A stretch of DNA of 64,000 bases. Origin: Chitinimonas sp. BJYL2. GTDB lineage: Bacteria > Pseudomonadota > Gammaproteobacteria > Burkholderiales > Chitinimonadaceae. The notes under the pieces are model-generated. The model saw only the letters and a list, made by a program, of their open reading frames with translations. It was not told the DNA's origin and did no database searches. Position 1 is the stretch's first letter. Each line of letters opens with the position of its first letter. Location of the stretch: the NCBI RefSeq assembly GCF_027257935.1, contig NZ_JANZKW010000002.1:558001-622000 (forward strand), written 5' to 3'. Positions 20,064 to 30,923 of the stretch are shown here, piece by piece. Position numbers and translations under genes: made by a program.

Positions 20064-21269
20064 TTATTCCTCTTGGCTTTCGGGGTCGTCCGGCTCGTTG
20101 GCGGACGGATCAAATGCGGCTGGATCATAGCCGAGAAAGCGCAGGATGTCCTCGCGCCGCCGCATCGCATCGTTGTAACCCAGTTCGATCAGATCGCGTG
20201 TGTAGTCGCGGTGAAACAGCAAGTAGGACGCGAGCACCGAGCCACCACGCTTTAGCGCGCCAAGACCGCCGAGGATAAAGCGCAAGGTCCAGGGGAAATG
20301 CCCGGTATGGCGCGCAGCAATTTGCTCCAGTGGTTTGGATGGCGCAATGATCAGCATCTCCACCTGCCTGAGGCTGACCTCTGACTTTGCGCGCGTTTCT
20401 TCCGGAATGAAAGAGAGCGTCCGGTTCACCCGCAGGATCCGCTCCAGATCCACCTCCATGCCATCAATGAAGATACTGTTCATGAGGTGACCCGCCACCT
20501 GCGCCAAGCTAGGGTAACTGGGTGCATACAGGCGCTCGGCAGACTCCTCGCGCGGTGGCGAAACCCCGATCACCATCACCTTGTCCGCCCCCAGATGAAG
20601 CACAGGACTGATCGGGGCGACCTGACGGACCGAGCCATCACCGAACCATTCACGGTTGATGCGCACCGCCGGAAACACGAGCGGAATGGCCGAGGTTGCC
20701 ATGAGATGGCGAACCTCGATCTTGGCGCGGCATCCCACGCGCTGAACCCGGTTCCAGCCTTGCAGGGTATCCAGCCCCTGAAAGAATGATACCGACTGCC
20801 CCGAGTTGTAACCGGATGCGGTAATGCACAGGGCGGAGAGCGCCCCCTCGTCGATGGCACGCTGCACGTCGCCAAAGTCGATCATCTTGTCCAGCAAGGC
20901 TTCCAGCGGGCTGTTGTCAAGAAAGGAACGCGGGTTGAATTTGCCCAAGCCCCCGAACAGCAATGAACCCACCCAGTGCCCCAGACGCTTGAAGGTACTG
21001 CCGACATCCGTCTTGTAGACTTCCTCGACCTTGAAGTTCTTCCACACATACTCAAGCCGGCAGACGGCCTTGCGAAACTCGCGCGATCCGGCTGCCAGTG
21101 CAGCCGCATTGATCCCGCCGGCCGAGGTACCGGAAATGATCTTGAAGGGATTGGGTGCGTCTTTGGGCAACATCTTGGCGATGGCACGCATCACGCCAAC
21201 CTGATAGCCCGCACGTGCACCACCACCGGACATGACTAGCCCGACGCTGAATTTGGAATCGGAATTCAT
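20064..21269 (-). CDS. Patatin-like phospholipase
   Basis: The frame is open from 21410, but the ATG at 21269 has GGGGAGA five bases upstream and the conserved domain begins soon after. The 401-residue protein has the oxyanion loop GGGARAG (15-21), the nucleophile Ser49 in GTSAG and catalytic Asp211 in the DG motif. A C-terminal acidic tail (DDPESQEE) follows a region typical of bacterial patatins with a DUF3336-free layout. It should hydrolyse acyl esters of phospholipids. No signal peptide. It heads a minus-strand operon with two lipoproteins and dsbB. Confidence 0.9.
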   Translation of the reverse strand: MNSDSKFSVGLVMSGGGARAGYQVGVMRAIAKMLPKDAPNPFKIISGTSAGGINAAALAAGSREFRKAVCRLEYVWKNFKVEEVYKTDVGSTFKRLGHWVGSLLFGGLGKFNPRSFLDNSPLEALLDKMIDFGDVQRAIDEGALSALCITASGYNSGQSVSFFQGLDTLQGWNRVQRVGCRAKIEVRHLMATSAIPLVFPAVRINREWFGDGSVRQVAPISPVLHLGADKVMVIGVSPPREESAERLYAPSYPSLAQVAGHLMNSIFIDGMEVDLERILRVNRTLSFIPEETRAKSEVSLRQVEMLIIAPSKPLEQIAARHTGHFPWTLRFILGGLGALKRGGSVLASYLLFHRDYTRDLIELGYNDAMRRREDILRFLGYDPAAFDPSANEPDDPESQEE

Positions 21270-21393
21270 GGTCTCCCCAGCTTTTATTGTTCCGCCCTGT
21301 TTGAAGCATAGTGCATGCATCAGAAAGCAGGTGAAGCCGCCTGCAAACTCGCTCCGGGCGCGACGGACAAACCCATGCTGCATCGCGGCAGGG

Positions 21394-22912
<1,519 letters not shown>

Positions 22913-22946
22913 TCATCAGCTTGATCACCGCTGTGCAGTAGGCAAA

Positions 22947-22975
22947 AGCCCCCGACAAGTTCGGGGGCTTTTTTT
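22947..22975 (+). terminator. Rho-independent terminator of guaB
   Basis: AGCCCCCGA and TCGGGGGCT form a 9-bp stem followed by TTTTTT. Confidence 0.9.
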
Positions 22976-23062
22976 GGGCGCTGAAATATGCCTGTCGTGA
23001 ACGCTTGCCAGACTCGATCCACTCCCGTTGTCGACAGGCGGGTAACACTGGAGGGCCGGCGC

Positions 23063-23902
23063 GTGATTTCCATCGAACATCTGCTTAACGAGCGCTTCCC
23101 TGCATTTGCGTGCAAACCAGCCGCCGTGCGCAAACCCGTGGTCTTGGGCTTGCAAGCCTTGCTGCGCGAAAAGCGCCTGAATGAACTGATGCGCTACAGC
23201 GAAGGCCACACCGGACTGGCCTTCAACGACCGGCTGATCGACTTTCTGGACGTGCGCTACACCGCTACCGGCATCGAACACATTCCTGCCACCGGGCCAC
23301 TAGTGGTCGTGGCCAACCATCCACTGGGCGCCCTGGATGGTGCGGCGCTGATCCAGATGATCAGCCGCATACGTCGCGATGTACGCATGGTAGTCAGCGA
23401 TGTGCTGCTGCAATTCAAGCCAGCGCGCGACATCCTGCTGCCGGTTGATAATCTGGGCGGGCGCAACAACCGCCGCAATGTGGACGGTATCGATGCAGCG
23501 CTGGCGCGTGGCGAAGCAGTGATCATCTTCCCTAGTGGCGAGGTATCGCGTGCCAGCCCGCGCGGTATCCGCGATGGCATCTGGCGGACGGGATTCCTGC
23601 GCGTGGCGGCACGGGCGCAGGCCAGCATCCTGCCCATCCATATCGGCGGGCGGAATTCGCTGGGCTTTTATGCCTGGTCGATGCTGTACAAACCGGCCGC
23701 CATGCTGCTGCTGGCCAAGGAGGCGTTTGGCAATCGATCCATCCACTTGCCGCTCACCATCGGAAAGCCGGTGAGCTGGGCGGAAGTCGAAGCCATGGGG
23801 ATGGAGCTACCCGCAGCCGCCACATACTTCCAGCAGCACGTCTATCGACTGGGGCAGCGCCCGCGCGCCACGCGCTTTGGTCGTCCACTTAGGGCGCAAT
23901 AA
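23063..23902 (+). CDS. Lysophospholipid/glycerol-3-phosphate-type acyltransferase
   Basis: I choose the GTG at 23063 because GGAGGG lies seven bases before it; the frame is open from an ATG at 22988 with no ribosome site. The 279-residue protein has the PlsC-type motif NHPLGALDG, the motif FPSGEVSR (glycerol-phosphate binding) and a Pro-Ile-His patch (LPIHIGGRNS) expected of the LPLAT superfamily. The C-terminal part resembles the acyltransferase half of ornithine-lipid or hemolysin-like enzymes. It would transfer an acyl chain to a lysolipid at the inner membrane; the acceptor is unknown. Confidence 0.83.
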   Translation: MISIEHLLNERFPAFACKPAAVRKPVVLGLQALLREKRLNELMRYSEGHTGLAFNDRLIDFLDVRYTATGIEHIPATGPLVVVANHPLGALDGAALIQMISRIRRDVRMVVSDVLLQFKPARDILLPVDNLGGRNNRRNVDGIDAALARGEAVIIFPSGEVSRASPRGIRDGIWRTGFLRVAARAQASILPIHIGGRNSLGFYAWSMLYKPAAMLLLAKEAFGNRSIHLPLTIGKPVSWAEVEAMGMELPAAATYFQQHVYRLGQRPRATRFGRPLRAQ

Positions 23903-23975
23903 GGCCGCCAGCCGCATTGCACCGAATGCCCGCGGCACAATGCGCTGCGCTGATTACACCCTACATCTGCAAAAC

Positions 23976-24003
23976 AAAAGGCCGGCAATGAAGCCGGCCT
24001 TTT
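23976..24003. terminator. Bidirectional terminator between acyltransferase and cysS
   Basis: Perfect 11-bp inverted repeat AAAAGGCCGGC-AATGAA-GCCGGCCTTTT between convergent genes. Confidence 0.9.
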
Positions 24004-24020
24004 GTGACGCAACGAACTAA

Positions 24021-25397
24021 TCAGGCACGCCGCCAGGTTGTCCCTTGCGGGCCGTCTTCCAGCACCACACCCTGCTCCAGCAGCTCGGCACGAATGCGGT
24101 CCGATTCGGCAAAATTCTTCGCCTTGCGCGCATCGAGTCGTGCCTGGATCAGTGCTTCGATCTGTGCAGCGCCCAGCTCGCCCTCGCCCGCAGGGCCACC
24201 TTGCAGGTAGGCCTCCGGATCACGCTGCAGCAGACCCAGCACATTGGCCAGACCCTTGAGCTGTGCAGCCAGCTCGCCCGAGCCGCTACGATTGACCTCG
24301 CCCGCCATATCAAACAACACAGCCACGGCTTCGGCAGTGTTGAAATCGTCGTCCATCGCGGTCTTGAAACGCTGACCATAGCTGCTGGTCCAGTCGATGG
24401 GTGCGCGACCGGTGGGCGGCGTGTTCTTGAGCGCGGTGTACAAGCGATCCAGGCCCGCCTTGGCATCGCGGATCAGGTCTTCGCTGTAGTTCAGCGGGCT
24501 GCGGTAATGGGCCTTCACAATCAGGAAGCGAACCGCTTCGCCATCAAAGGCCTTGAGCACATCGCGGATGGTGAAGAAGTTGCCCAAGGACTTGGACATC
24601 TTCTCGCCGCTCAGCTGCAAGAAGCCGTTGTGCATCCAGTAGTTCACATAGGTGTGATCGTGGCAGCCTTCGCTCTGGGCGATTTCATTCTCGTGGTGCG
24701 GGAACTGCAGGTCCTCGCCACCACCGTGAATATCGAAATGGCTGCCCAGATGGTGCTCGGACATCACCGAGCATTCGATATGCCAGCCAGGGCGGCCAGG
24801 GCCCCACGGCGACTCCCAGCTCGGCTCACCGGGCTTGGCCGATTTCCACAACACGAAGTCATGCGGATCACGCTTGTTCGGGTCCACTTCCACACGCTGA
24901 CCGGCTTGCAGATCGTCCAGCGACTTGCCCGAGAGCTTGCCGTAGCCGGGGAACTCGCGCACCGCGTAGTACACATCGCCATTGGCAGCGTGGTAGGCCC
25001 GGCCCTTTTCGATCAGCTTGGCCGTCATCGCGATCATGCCGTCCACATGCTGGGTGGCACGCGGCTCGTGCGTAGGCGGCAGCAGATAGAGCTGGCTCAG
25101 ATCGGCGTGCATGTCGGCGATGGTTTCCTCGACCAGCTGATCGGGCGTAATACCGCGTTCGGCAGCGCGCTTGATGATCTTGTCTTCGATATCGGTGATG
25201 TTGCGCACATAGGTCACGTCATAGCCCGAGGCATGCAGCCAGCGGTAGATCACGTCAAACGCGGCCAGCATGCGGGCGTGGCCGATATGGCAGAGGTCAT
25301 ACACCGTCATGCCGCACACATACATGCGCACCCGGCCGGGTTCGATGGGCGTGAAGACCTGCTTTTCGCGGGCCAGGGTGTTGTAGACGGTGAGCAT
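24021..25397 (-). CDS. cysS: Cysteinyl-tRNA synthetase
   Basis: A 458-residue class I synthetase that charges tRNA-Cys. The start at 25397 fits the conserved N-terminus [13 protein letters not shown] and has GAGGA just upstream; an open extension to 25454 is not needed. Visible signatures are the zinc Cys28 (YVCG), HIGH at 37-40 and KMSKS in [10 protein letters not shown]. The C-terminal anticodon-binding part is intact. Length is the family norm. Confidence 0.97.
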   Translation of the reverse strand: MLTVYNTLAREKQVFTPIEPGRVRMYVCGMTVYDLCHIGHARMLAAFDVIYRWLHASGYDVTYVRNITDIEDKIIKRAAERGITPDQLVEETIADMHADLSQLYLLPPTHEPRATQHVDGMIAMTAKLIEKGRAYHAANGDVYYAVREFPGYGKLSGKSLDDLQAGQRVEVDPNKRDPHDFVLWKSAKPGEPSWESPWGPGRPGWHIECSVMSEHHLGSHFDIHGGGEDLQFPHHENEIAQSEGCHDHTYVNYWMHNGFLQLSGEKMSKSLGNFFTIRDVLKAFDGEAVRFLIVKAHYRSPLNYSEDLIRDAKAGLDRLYTALKNTPPTGRAPIDWTSSYGQRFKTAMDDDFNTAEAVAVLFDMAGEVNRSGSGELAAQLKGLANVLGLLQRDPEAYLQGGPAGEGELGAAQIEALIQARLDARKAKNFAESDRIRAELLEQGVVLEDGPQGTTWRRA

Positions 25398-25493
25398 GCT
25401 GTCCTCAAAAAGGGAAACGCCGGCCACTAAGGGCCAAAGACGGGATTTTAACAAAGGCGGCGCGCCCTGCCCTGCGCCGATGATGCAAAAACA

Positions 25494-25521
25494 AAAAGGC
25501 CGGAATTGCTTCCGGCCTTTT
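25494..25521 (-). terminator. Terminator of the rpoS operon
   Basis: AAAAGGCCGGA and TCCGGCCTTTT pair perfectly around ATTGCT. On the minus strand the hairpin ends in a T-rich stretch (TTTTTGTTTTTG). Confidence 0.88.
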
Positions 25522-25537
25522 AGCTGGGGGTACGTGC

Positions 25538-26509
25538 TCAGCCTAACAAGACATCGCGCGATACACCTTGGCGCCGCAAGAGCCGCCGGAGGCTCTCAAG
25601 CGCCTCGATCTGGATCTGCCGGACCCGCTCCCGCGTCAGCTGCAGGTGGGCCGCCAGATCCTCCAGCGTACAGATATCGTAGCCATTGAGCCCGTAGCGA
25701 CGCTCGATGACCATGCGTTGTTTGTCGTTGAGCTGCTTGAGCCATTCGCGCACATAGCGCTGGACTTCGGCGTTCTGCAACACCACATCCGGCCCATCCT
25801 GCTGCTCGTCGGGAATCGATTCACCAATCGACAGCATCGGGTCGATATCGAGCGGCGCATCCAGCGAGGCCATGCGCTCGTTCAGGTTCATCACCCGACG
25901 CACTTCCTCGACCGGCTTGTCGACCTGATAGGCGATCTCGTCCATCGTCGGCTCGCGGCCCATCTGTGCCTCAAGATGGCGCTGTGCACGCAGATAGACA
26001 TTGAGTTCCTTGATCACGTGGACCGGCAAACGGATGGTGCGCGACTGGTTCATGATTGCGCGCTCGATGCTCTGGCGGATCCACCAAGTTGCATAGGTCG
26101 AGAAGCGGAAGCCCCGCTCGGGGTCGAACTTTTCCAGCGCGTGCATCAGGCCGATATTGCCCTCTTCGATCAGATCCAGCAGGGCCATGCCGCGGTTGAT
26201 GTAGTGCTTGGCGATGTTCACGACAAGGCGAAGATTGTGTTCGATCATCTTCTGCCGGGCATCGAAATCGCCCTTGACCACGAGGCGCGACAAACGGCGC
26301 TCCTCGTCGGGGGTCAGCAAAGCGTTGTGACCGATATCGTTGAGATAGATCTGTGTCACATCGCCGGTGGATTCCACCGAGTATTTCTCCGTTTCGGCAG
26401 CGGGGGCATCGCCCTCGGCATCTGCTTCATCGGCTGCTTCATCTTCCTCCTCGTCGAGCAAATCCTCGTCGATGAGTTCTTCGTCGATGGTATCCATGGA
26501 GTCGTTCAT
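25538..26509 (-). CDS. rpoS: RNA polymerase sigma factor RpoS (sigma-38)
   Basis: A 323-residue group 2 sigma factor of the stationary-phase and stress response. After an acidic N-terminus (about 5-40) it has region 1.2 ([21 protein letters not shown]), region 2 with [35 protein letters not shown], region 3 and the region 4 helix-turn-helix ([17 protein letters not shown]). RpoS rather than RpoD because of its length and its position directly after nlpD, as in E. coli and Pseudomonas. Its start overlaps nlpD by four bases; a promoter inside nlpD is usual for this gene. Confidence 0.95.
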   Translation of the reverse strand: MNDSMDTIDEELIDEDLLDEEEDEAADEADAEGDAPAAETEKYSVESTGDVTQIYLNDIGHNALLTPDEERRLSRLVVKGDFDARQKMIEHNLRLVVNIAKHYINRGMALLDLIEEGNIGLMHALEKFDPERGFRFSTYATWWIRQSIERAIMNQSRTIRLPVHVIKELNVYLRAQRHLEAQMGREPTMDEIAYQVDKPVEEVRRVMNLNERMASLDAPLDIDPMLSIGESIPDEQQDGPDVVLQNAEVQRYVREWLKQLNDKQRMVIERRYGLNGYDICTLEDLAAHLQLTRERVRQIQIEALESLRRLLRRQGVSRDVLLG

Positions 26510-27495
26510 GGTGAGCCTGCCGTCAGATATTTCGTTGGGTCAACCGGCTTGCCGAAGCGCCGGATTTCGAAGTGAAGCTTGATCTGATCTGCGTCGCTGT
26601 TTCCCATCTCAGCAATCTTGTCTCCCTTCTTCACGGTGGCCCCTTCCTTCACCAGCAACTGGCTGTTGTGGGCGTAGGCTGTCAGGTAGGTCTTGTTGTG
26701 CTTGATGATGATGAGCTTGCCATAACCGCGCAGGCCCGTGCCGGCGTACACGACCTTGCCGCCGCCAGCCGCCAGAACAGGCTGGCCAAGCTTGCCGGCA
26801 ATATCGATGCCCTTGCTGCTCTCGGAGAAAGGCCCGATCACACGACCCACAGTGGGCCAGGACCAGCTGATTTCCTCTTCACCGGTGGCAGGATTGACTG
26901 GTTTGGTATCGGCGGGTTTGGCCTCGGGCTTGAGCTCGGGCTTCTCCGCTGGCGGCACTTCTGCCGGTTTTACAACACTGGTCGCTGCACCTTCTGACTG
27001 GCGTGCCACAGACGCGGCATCGGTGCCATAGGGAAACTTGAGTGCTTTGGGGAAGGCGGCATTCGCCACCACGGGTGCAGGCTGGGCATCCACCGGCGCG
27101 GGCGCAGCACCACCGTCGAGCTTGAGTGGACGAATCACCACACCGCTTGGCGGTTCGGCAGGCGCCGGATCATCGGCCGGATCGGTCAGGCGCAGCACCT
27201 GACCCACCTTGATCAGATTCACATCGGCGAGCTGGTTCCAGGCTGCAATTTCCTTGTAGTCGGAACCGTTCTCCAGCGCGATGCTGTAGAGGGTGTCGCC
27301 CGGCTTAACTGTGTAACTCTTGCCTGGTACATCCGCCACGGGTCTTGCCGACGTCGCTGCGGGCGCGACACTGCCGGCTGCCACGCCGAGCGGGCGTGTG
27401 CGATCAACAATGGGAGCAGGAGAACGTGCCGGATCGGACGCGCAAGCGGCCAGCAATAAGGCGGACAACAATCCGGCGATTCGACAAACGCTCAA
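26506..27495 (-). CDS. nlpD: NlpD-like LysM/M23 lipoprotein, degenerate peptidase site
   Basis: I choose the TTG at 27495: it has AGGGAG seven bases upstream and gives a lipoprotein signal (SVCRIAGLLSALLLAAC); an ATG at 27519 has no ribosome site. The protein has a LysM domain (SYTVKPGDTLYSIALENG, about 60-105), a Pro/Ala/Lys-rich linker and a C-terminal M23/LytM domain. Zinc ligands are lost: the usual first His is Lys in SKGIDIA and HxH is Lys-x-His in KLHFEIR. E. coli NlpD is likewise inactive and activates the amidase AmiC during septum splitting, so the same role is expected. Confidence 0.9.
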   Translation of the reverse strand: MSVCRIAGLLSALLLAACASDPARSPAPIVDRTRPLGVAAGSVAPAATSARPVADVPGKSYTVKPGDTLYSIALENGSDYKEIAAWNQLADVNLIKVGQVLRLTDPADDPAPAEPPSGVVIRPLKLDGGAAPAPVDAQPAPVVANAAFPKALKFPYGTDAASVARQSEGAATSVVKPAEVPPAEKPELKPEAKPADTKPVNPATGEEEISWSWPTVGRVIGPFSESSKGIDIAGKLGQPVLAAGGGKVVYAGTGLRGYGKLIIIKHNKTYLTAYAHNSQLLVKEGATVKKGDKIAEMGNSDADQIKLHFEIRRFGKPVDPTKYLTAGSP

Positions 27496-27575
27496 CTCGT
27501 TACTCCCTCTAATTGGCATTGGTGCGTAGCGAGTAGTTGAAAGACTACCGCGCCACGATGACAGTTTTGTTGATG

Positions 27576-28232
27576 CTAGGCAAGGCCGGGCAACATGGGC
27601 ACAAAGCGGACTTTTTCGAGACGGGACTCGATAAATCCGTCCTCGGTACGCTCAATCATTCGTAATTCCTGATCAAGGTTACCGAGGGGAAAAACCATGC
27701 GTCCACCGGGCGCCAGCTGGCTCAACAGGGCTTCGGGCACAAAGGTGGGCGCAGCAGCAATCAGGATCGCATCAAACGGCGCGGCGTCAGTCATGCCGAT
27801 AAAGCCGTCACCATGACGCAAACGAATGTTGCTTAAACGCAAATCCCGCAACCGCACACGCGCCTTGTCGAGCAGATTGCCGAGCCGTTCAACGGAGTAA
27901 ACCGTCTTGAAAAGCTGCGCGAGAACAGCCGTCTGGTAACCGCAACCGGTCCCTACTTCGAGCACGCGCTCACGTTTTGGCGCACCCACGGCCAGTTCGA
28001 CCATGCGGGCCACGATATAGGGCTGGGATATAGTCTGCCCCTGACCAATAGGCAGGGACACATCGTCATAGGCACGATGAGCGAGCGCCTCATCCACAAA
28101 GATGTGGCGTGGTGTATTGCCCATGATGCCCAATACTTCCTCATGGCGAATACCCTGCTGGCGCAGGCGCTCGACCAGCCGACCGCGGGTGCGCGCCGAG
28201 GTCATGCCGATACCGGAAAAATCATGCTTCAT
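27576..28232 (-). CDS. pcm: Protein-L-isoaspartate O-methyltransferase
   Basis: A 218-residue SAM-dependent methyltransferase that repairs isoaspartyl damage in proteins. Motif I is [16 protein letters not shown]; the substrate-binding phrase [21 protein letters not shown] is highly characteristic. I take the ATG at 28232 because it overlaps the surE stop as ATGA, giving translational coupling; an ATG at 28241 would add three residues. Gene order surE-pcm-nlpD-rpoS is the classical one. Confidence 0.95.
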   Translation of the reverse strand: MKHDFSGIGMTSARTRGRLVERLRQQGIRHEEVLGIMGNTPRHIFVDEALAHRAYDDVSLPIGQGQTISQPYIVARMVELAVGAPKRERVLEVGTGCGYQTAVLAQLFKTVYSVERLGNLLDKARVRLRDLRLSNIRLRHGDGFIGMTDAAPFDAILIAAAPTFVPEALLSQLAPGGRMVFPLGNLDQELRMIERTEDGFIESRLEKVRFVPMLPGLA

Positions 28233-28969
28233 TGCAACCACTCGTTCATGAAGTCGAGCTGCTTGTAGGCAGTAAGGTCTATCTGTAGCGGCGTCACCGA
28301 CACGAAACCGTTCTCGACGGCCCAGAAGTCGGTGCCCTCCACATCATCCTGCGCCTTGCCGACCGGCCCCACCCAGTAGATGGTTTCTCCCCGCGGGTTC
28401 TCGGTACGGATCACAGGCTCCGCCTTGTGACGACGACCCAGTCGGGTGATTCGCCAGCCTTGGAGATCGGCATACGGCCGGTCGGGAACATTCACATTGA
28501 GCAAGACGGCACCACGAAACGGATGCGCCTGCACGCGGGCAACCAGCTCCGCGGCCACCCTTGCGGCGGTATCAAAATGTTTGGCTCCATGGCGGGCCAG
28601 AGAGATGGCGATAGCGGGGATACCCAGCAGATAGGCTTCGGTCGCCGCTGCAACCGTACCGGAATAGATGGTGTCGTCACCCATATTGGCGCCGTGATTG
28701 ATCCCGGACACCACAAGATCAGGGCGCGGGTCCATCAGGCCGGTCACTGCGAGGTGCACGCAATCGGTAGGCGTGCCATTCACGTAATAGAAACCGGACG
28801 CCGCTTGGCGCAAGCTCAGCGGCCGATCCAGCGTGAGCGAATTGGATGCGCCGCTGCGATCACGCTCTGGCGCCACGACCTGCACATCGTGATCAACACT
28901 CAGGGCTTGGCTCAACGCTGCCAGACCGGGCGCGAAGTAACCATCGTCATTGCTCAACAGGATTTTCAT
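28229..28969 (-). CDS. surE: 5'/3'-nucleotidase SurE
   Basis: A 246-residue metal-dependent phosphatase acting on nucleoside monophosphates. The start at 28969 is fixed by the conserved [11 protein letters not shown]-terminus (metal-binding Asp8 and Asp9) and GGGAGA upstream. Further family landmarks are the metal-site Ser/Asn in SGASNSLTL and [23 protein letters not shown]. The open frame to 29206 is not coding. It is the first gene of the surE-pcm-nlpD-rpoS unit. Confidence 0.96.
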   Translation of the reverse strand: MKILLSNDDGYFAPGLAALSQALSVDHDVQVVAPERDRSGASNSLTLDRPLSLRQAASGFYYVNGTPTDCVHLAVTGLMDPRPDLVVSGINHGANMGDDTIYSGTVAAATEAYLLGIPAIAISLARHGAKHFDTAARVAAELVARVQAHPFRGAVLLNVNVPDRPYADLQGWRITRLGRRHKAEPVIRTENPRGETIYWVGPVGKAQDDVEGTDFWAVENGFVSVTPLQIDLTAYKQLDFMNEWLQ

Positions 28970-29184
28970 GCGTCTCCCTCGTGCGGTGGCGGCCAGTGGG
29001 CTGGCTCGAAGCTGTTGAAGCGGCACCGCGACTGGCCACATTCTATCTTGCCGCGCCCTCGCCGGGAAACGCTGCCAAGCACGCACCGCGGTACCGGCAC
29101 GATCTGGCGCCCATGATACCCGCGCCGTCCGGGTGCCGGCTTTGTCACCGTGGGCACCAACGCTCAGCCGCAAACAAAAGAAAA
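28970..29184. other. Intergenic leader region upstream of surE
   Basis: About 215 bases between surE and the next hairpin. It must hold the surE promoter on the minus strand, but no convincing -10/-35 pair stands out. No gene or RNA recognised. Confidence 0.4.
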
Positions 29185-29211
29185 GAGCCATGCAGGAAAG
29201 CTGCATGGCTC
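29185..29211 (-). terminator. Terminator of the CpxP/Spy-like gene
   Basis: GAGCCATGCAG-GAAAG-CTGCATGGCTC is a perfect 11-bp stem; read on the minus strand it is followed by TTTTCTTTTG. Confidence 0.88.
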
Positions 29212-29297
29212 ATCGCCACAAAGGAAATACGAGGGACCCTGTGTCGGCAAGATTCGGGCTCGCCGCCGAGGCTAGGCGGCCGTGCACCCAAAGCCGT

Positions 29298-29864
29298 TTA
29301 CTCTGGCTTGGCCGCCTTGGCTGCGGATGCCTCGCCTTGCTGGTGGCGTGCCTGCATACGCGCCTTCATCTGCGCCTTGCGGGCTTTCATCTGCTCGGCT
29401 CGCGCAGCCTTGTTGGCCATTCTGGCCTTGATGCGCTCACTGACTGCACGCTTCTGCTCAATGCTCAGGCTTTCGTATGCCGCCAACCATTTTGCGCGGC
29501 TTGCTTCCTGCTGGGCACGGGCCTCGTCCTGTACGGCACGCATTTCACGATCCAGTTTGGCCAGGTCCAGCACTTCCTTCTCCCGCTCGGCCGCCATGAT
29601 GGTACGCAGGCGTTCGTGCTGTGCCCGGCGTTGCTCGTGAGCGGCGCGGGCGGCGGCCTCTGCCTCGGTCCACTTGGCGTCTTGCTCAGCACTGAGTTTG
29701 AGTTCGGTGCGCATCTTGCCAAGATCAGCCAAGGGGCCCATATCGTGGCGGGCCGGCTTGCCGGCATGACGCATTGCCTGGTCATGCTGATCGCCAGGCG
29801 CGGCCAGGGCCGACACAGCCAGGGCAGCAGCAAAGACGGTAATCAGTTTGGGGATGTAGCGCAT
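29298..29864 (-). CDS. Periplasmic CpxP/Spy-like (LTXXQ-type) protein
   Basis: The ATG at 29864 opens a signal peptide (MRYIPKLITVFAAALAVSALA); upstream GGAGACAGGA supplies the ribosome site. The 188-residue protein is almost entirely charged helix, with two LTXXQ-like motifs, LSAEQDAKW and LSIEQKRAV, placed as in the Spy/CpxP fold. The C-terminal third is a basic Lys/Arg/Ala/Met-rich tail (about 145-188), unusual for Spy and perhaps nucleic-acid or metal binding. A periplasmic chaperone or envelope-stress role is inferred from family likeness only. Confidence 0.75.
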   Translation of the reverse strand: MRYIPKLITVFAAALAVSALAAPGDQHDQAMRHAGKPARHDMGPLADLGKMRTELKLSAEQDAKWTEAEAAARAAHEQRRAQHERLRTIMAAEREKEVLDLAKLDREMRAVQDEARAQQEASRAKWLAAYESLSIEQKRAVSERIKARMANKAARAEQMKARKAQMKARMQARHQQGEASAAKAAKPE

Positions 29865-30015
29865 GGTCCTGTCTCCAGATTCGCACTGCACGGATTGGCA
29901 GCACACGGGAGCCAGTGTAGGGACGCCCTGTCAGCACTTCGTGTCGACAAGGCACCAAGGTGTAAGGCTGTGTTACCGGGCGCGGCAGCCTTAACCGATA
30001 TTTACAATTGGCGGC

Positions 30016-30894
30016 TCAGTGCCGGGTTTGCGGAGCAGATTCGGTGGAATCCGCGGCAAACAGCTGGGCCACATCGACAGCATCAAAGCTGTAATGCTGG
30101 TTGCAGAAGTCGCAATTGACCTCGACCTTGCCGCGCTCGGCCAGTACCGAGTCGGCTTCTTCACGCCCCACCATCTTCAGCATGTTGCCCACGCGTTCGC
30201 GCGAGCAACGGCAGCCGAAGTGCGGGTGCTCCTCGGCCATCACCCTCAAGCTATCCTGATGGAACAAGCGGTAGAGGATCTCTTCGGGCTTGAGCGTGCG
30301 CATCTCATCGGGTGTCAGCGTATCGGCCAGCATGGTCAGGTGCTCCCAGGCATGCGGGTCGCCATGGCCGGCCGGCAGCTTCTGCAGCATCAGGCCGGTG
30401 GTCTGGTGTTCATCACAAGCAAGCCAGAGTCGCGTATCCAGCTGTTCGGAGCTTTGCATGTAGTGCTCGATGATGGCGGCCACACTGGAACCCGCCAGCC
30501 CGACCACACCCTGGTAGGTTTGCCCGCCATCACGCGGGTCCAGGGTAATCACGAAACGGCCATCCCCCAGCAGATCCGCCAGTGATACGTCAGGCAGATC
30601 GCCGGCGTCTTCATCCCAGCGAGCCGTGGCACGCAAGGTGAGATCGGATTCGCATTCGACCACGATCAGCTTGACCCGGCCCTTGCCATGCAGCTGCATG
30701 ATCAGCGAGCCATCGAACTTGAGCATGGCGGTCATCAGCGTGGCGGCAGCCATCAGCTCGCCGACGATCTTCTGCAACACGGCCGGGTAGGCGCGGCGCT
30801 GCAACACGGCGCGCCAGGCATCGTCGAGCTGGACGATCTCGCCGCGCACCGGGGCGGCATCGAACAGGAAGCGTTGCAGTATGTCTTTGCTCAT
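30016..30894 (-). CDS. hslO: Redox-regulated chaperone Hsp33
   Basis: A 292-residue cytoplasmic holdase switched on by oxidation. The C-terminal zinc switch is complete: Cys228 and Cys230 (CRC) and Cys261 and Cys264 (CDFC). The N-terminal domain shows LMTAMLKFDG and QLHGKGRVKLIVVEC, both typical. The ATG at 30894 follows a TTG codon in frame and is preferred. It is the last gene of the orn-pncC-BPH-hslO run, 29 bases after the BPH gene, linking two protein quality-control genes. Confidence 0.95.
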   Translation of the reverse strand: MSKDILQRFLFDAAPVRGEIVQLDDAWRAVLQRRAYPAVLQKIVGELMAAATLMTAMLKFDGSLIMQLHGKGRVKLIVVECESDLTLRATARWDEDAGDLPDVSLADLLGDGRFVITLDPRDGGQTYQGVVGLAGSSVAAIIEHYMQSSEQLDTRLWLACDEHQTTGLMLQKLPAGHGDPHAWEHLTMLADTLTPDEMRTLKPEEILYRLFHQDSLRVMAEEHPHFGCRCSRERVGNMLKMVGREEADSVLAERGKVEVNCDFCNQHYSFDAVDVAQLFAADSTESAPQTRH

Positions 30895-30923
30895 CAAACG
30901 TCTCTCGTCATCAGTGGGCGCGC

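Noticed and set aside
24045-25430. 461-codon open frame antisense to cysS
   Set aside because: Shadow of cysS, which has all synthetase motifs.
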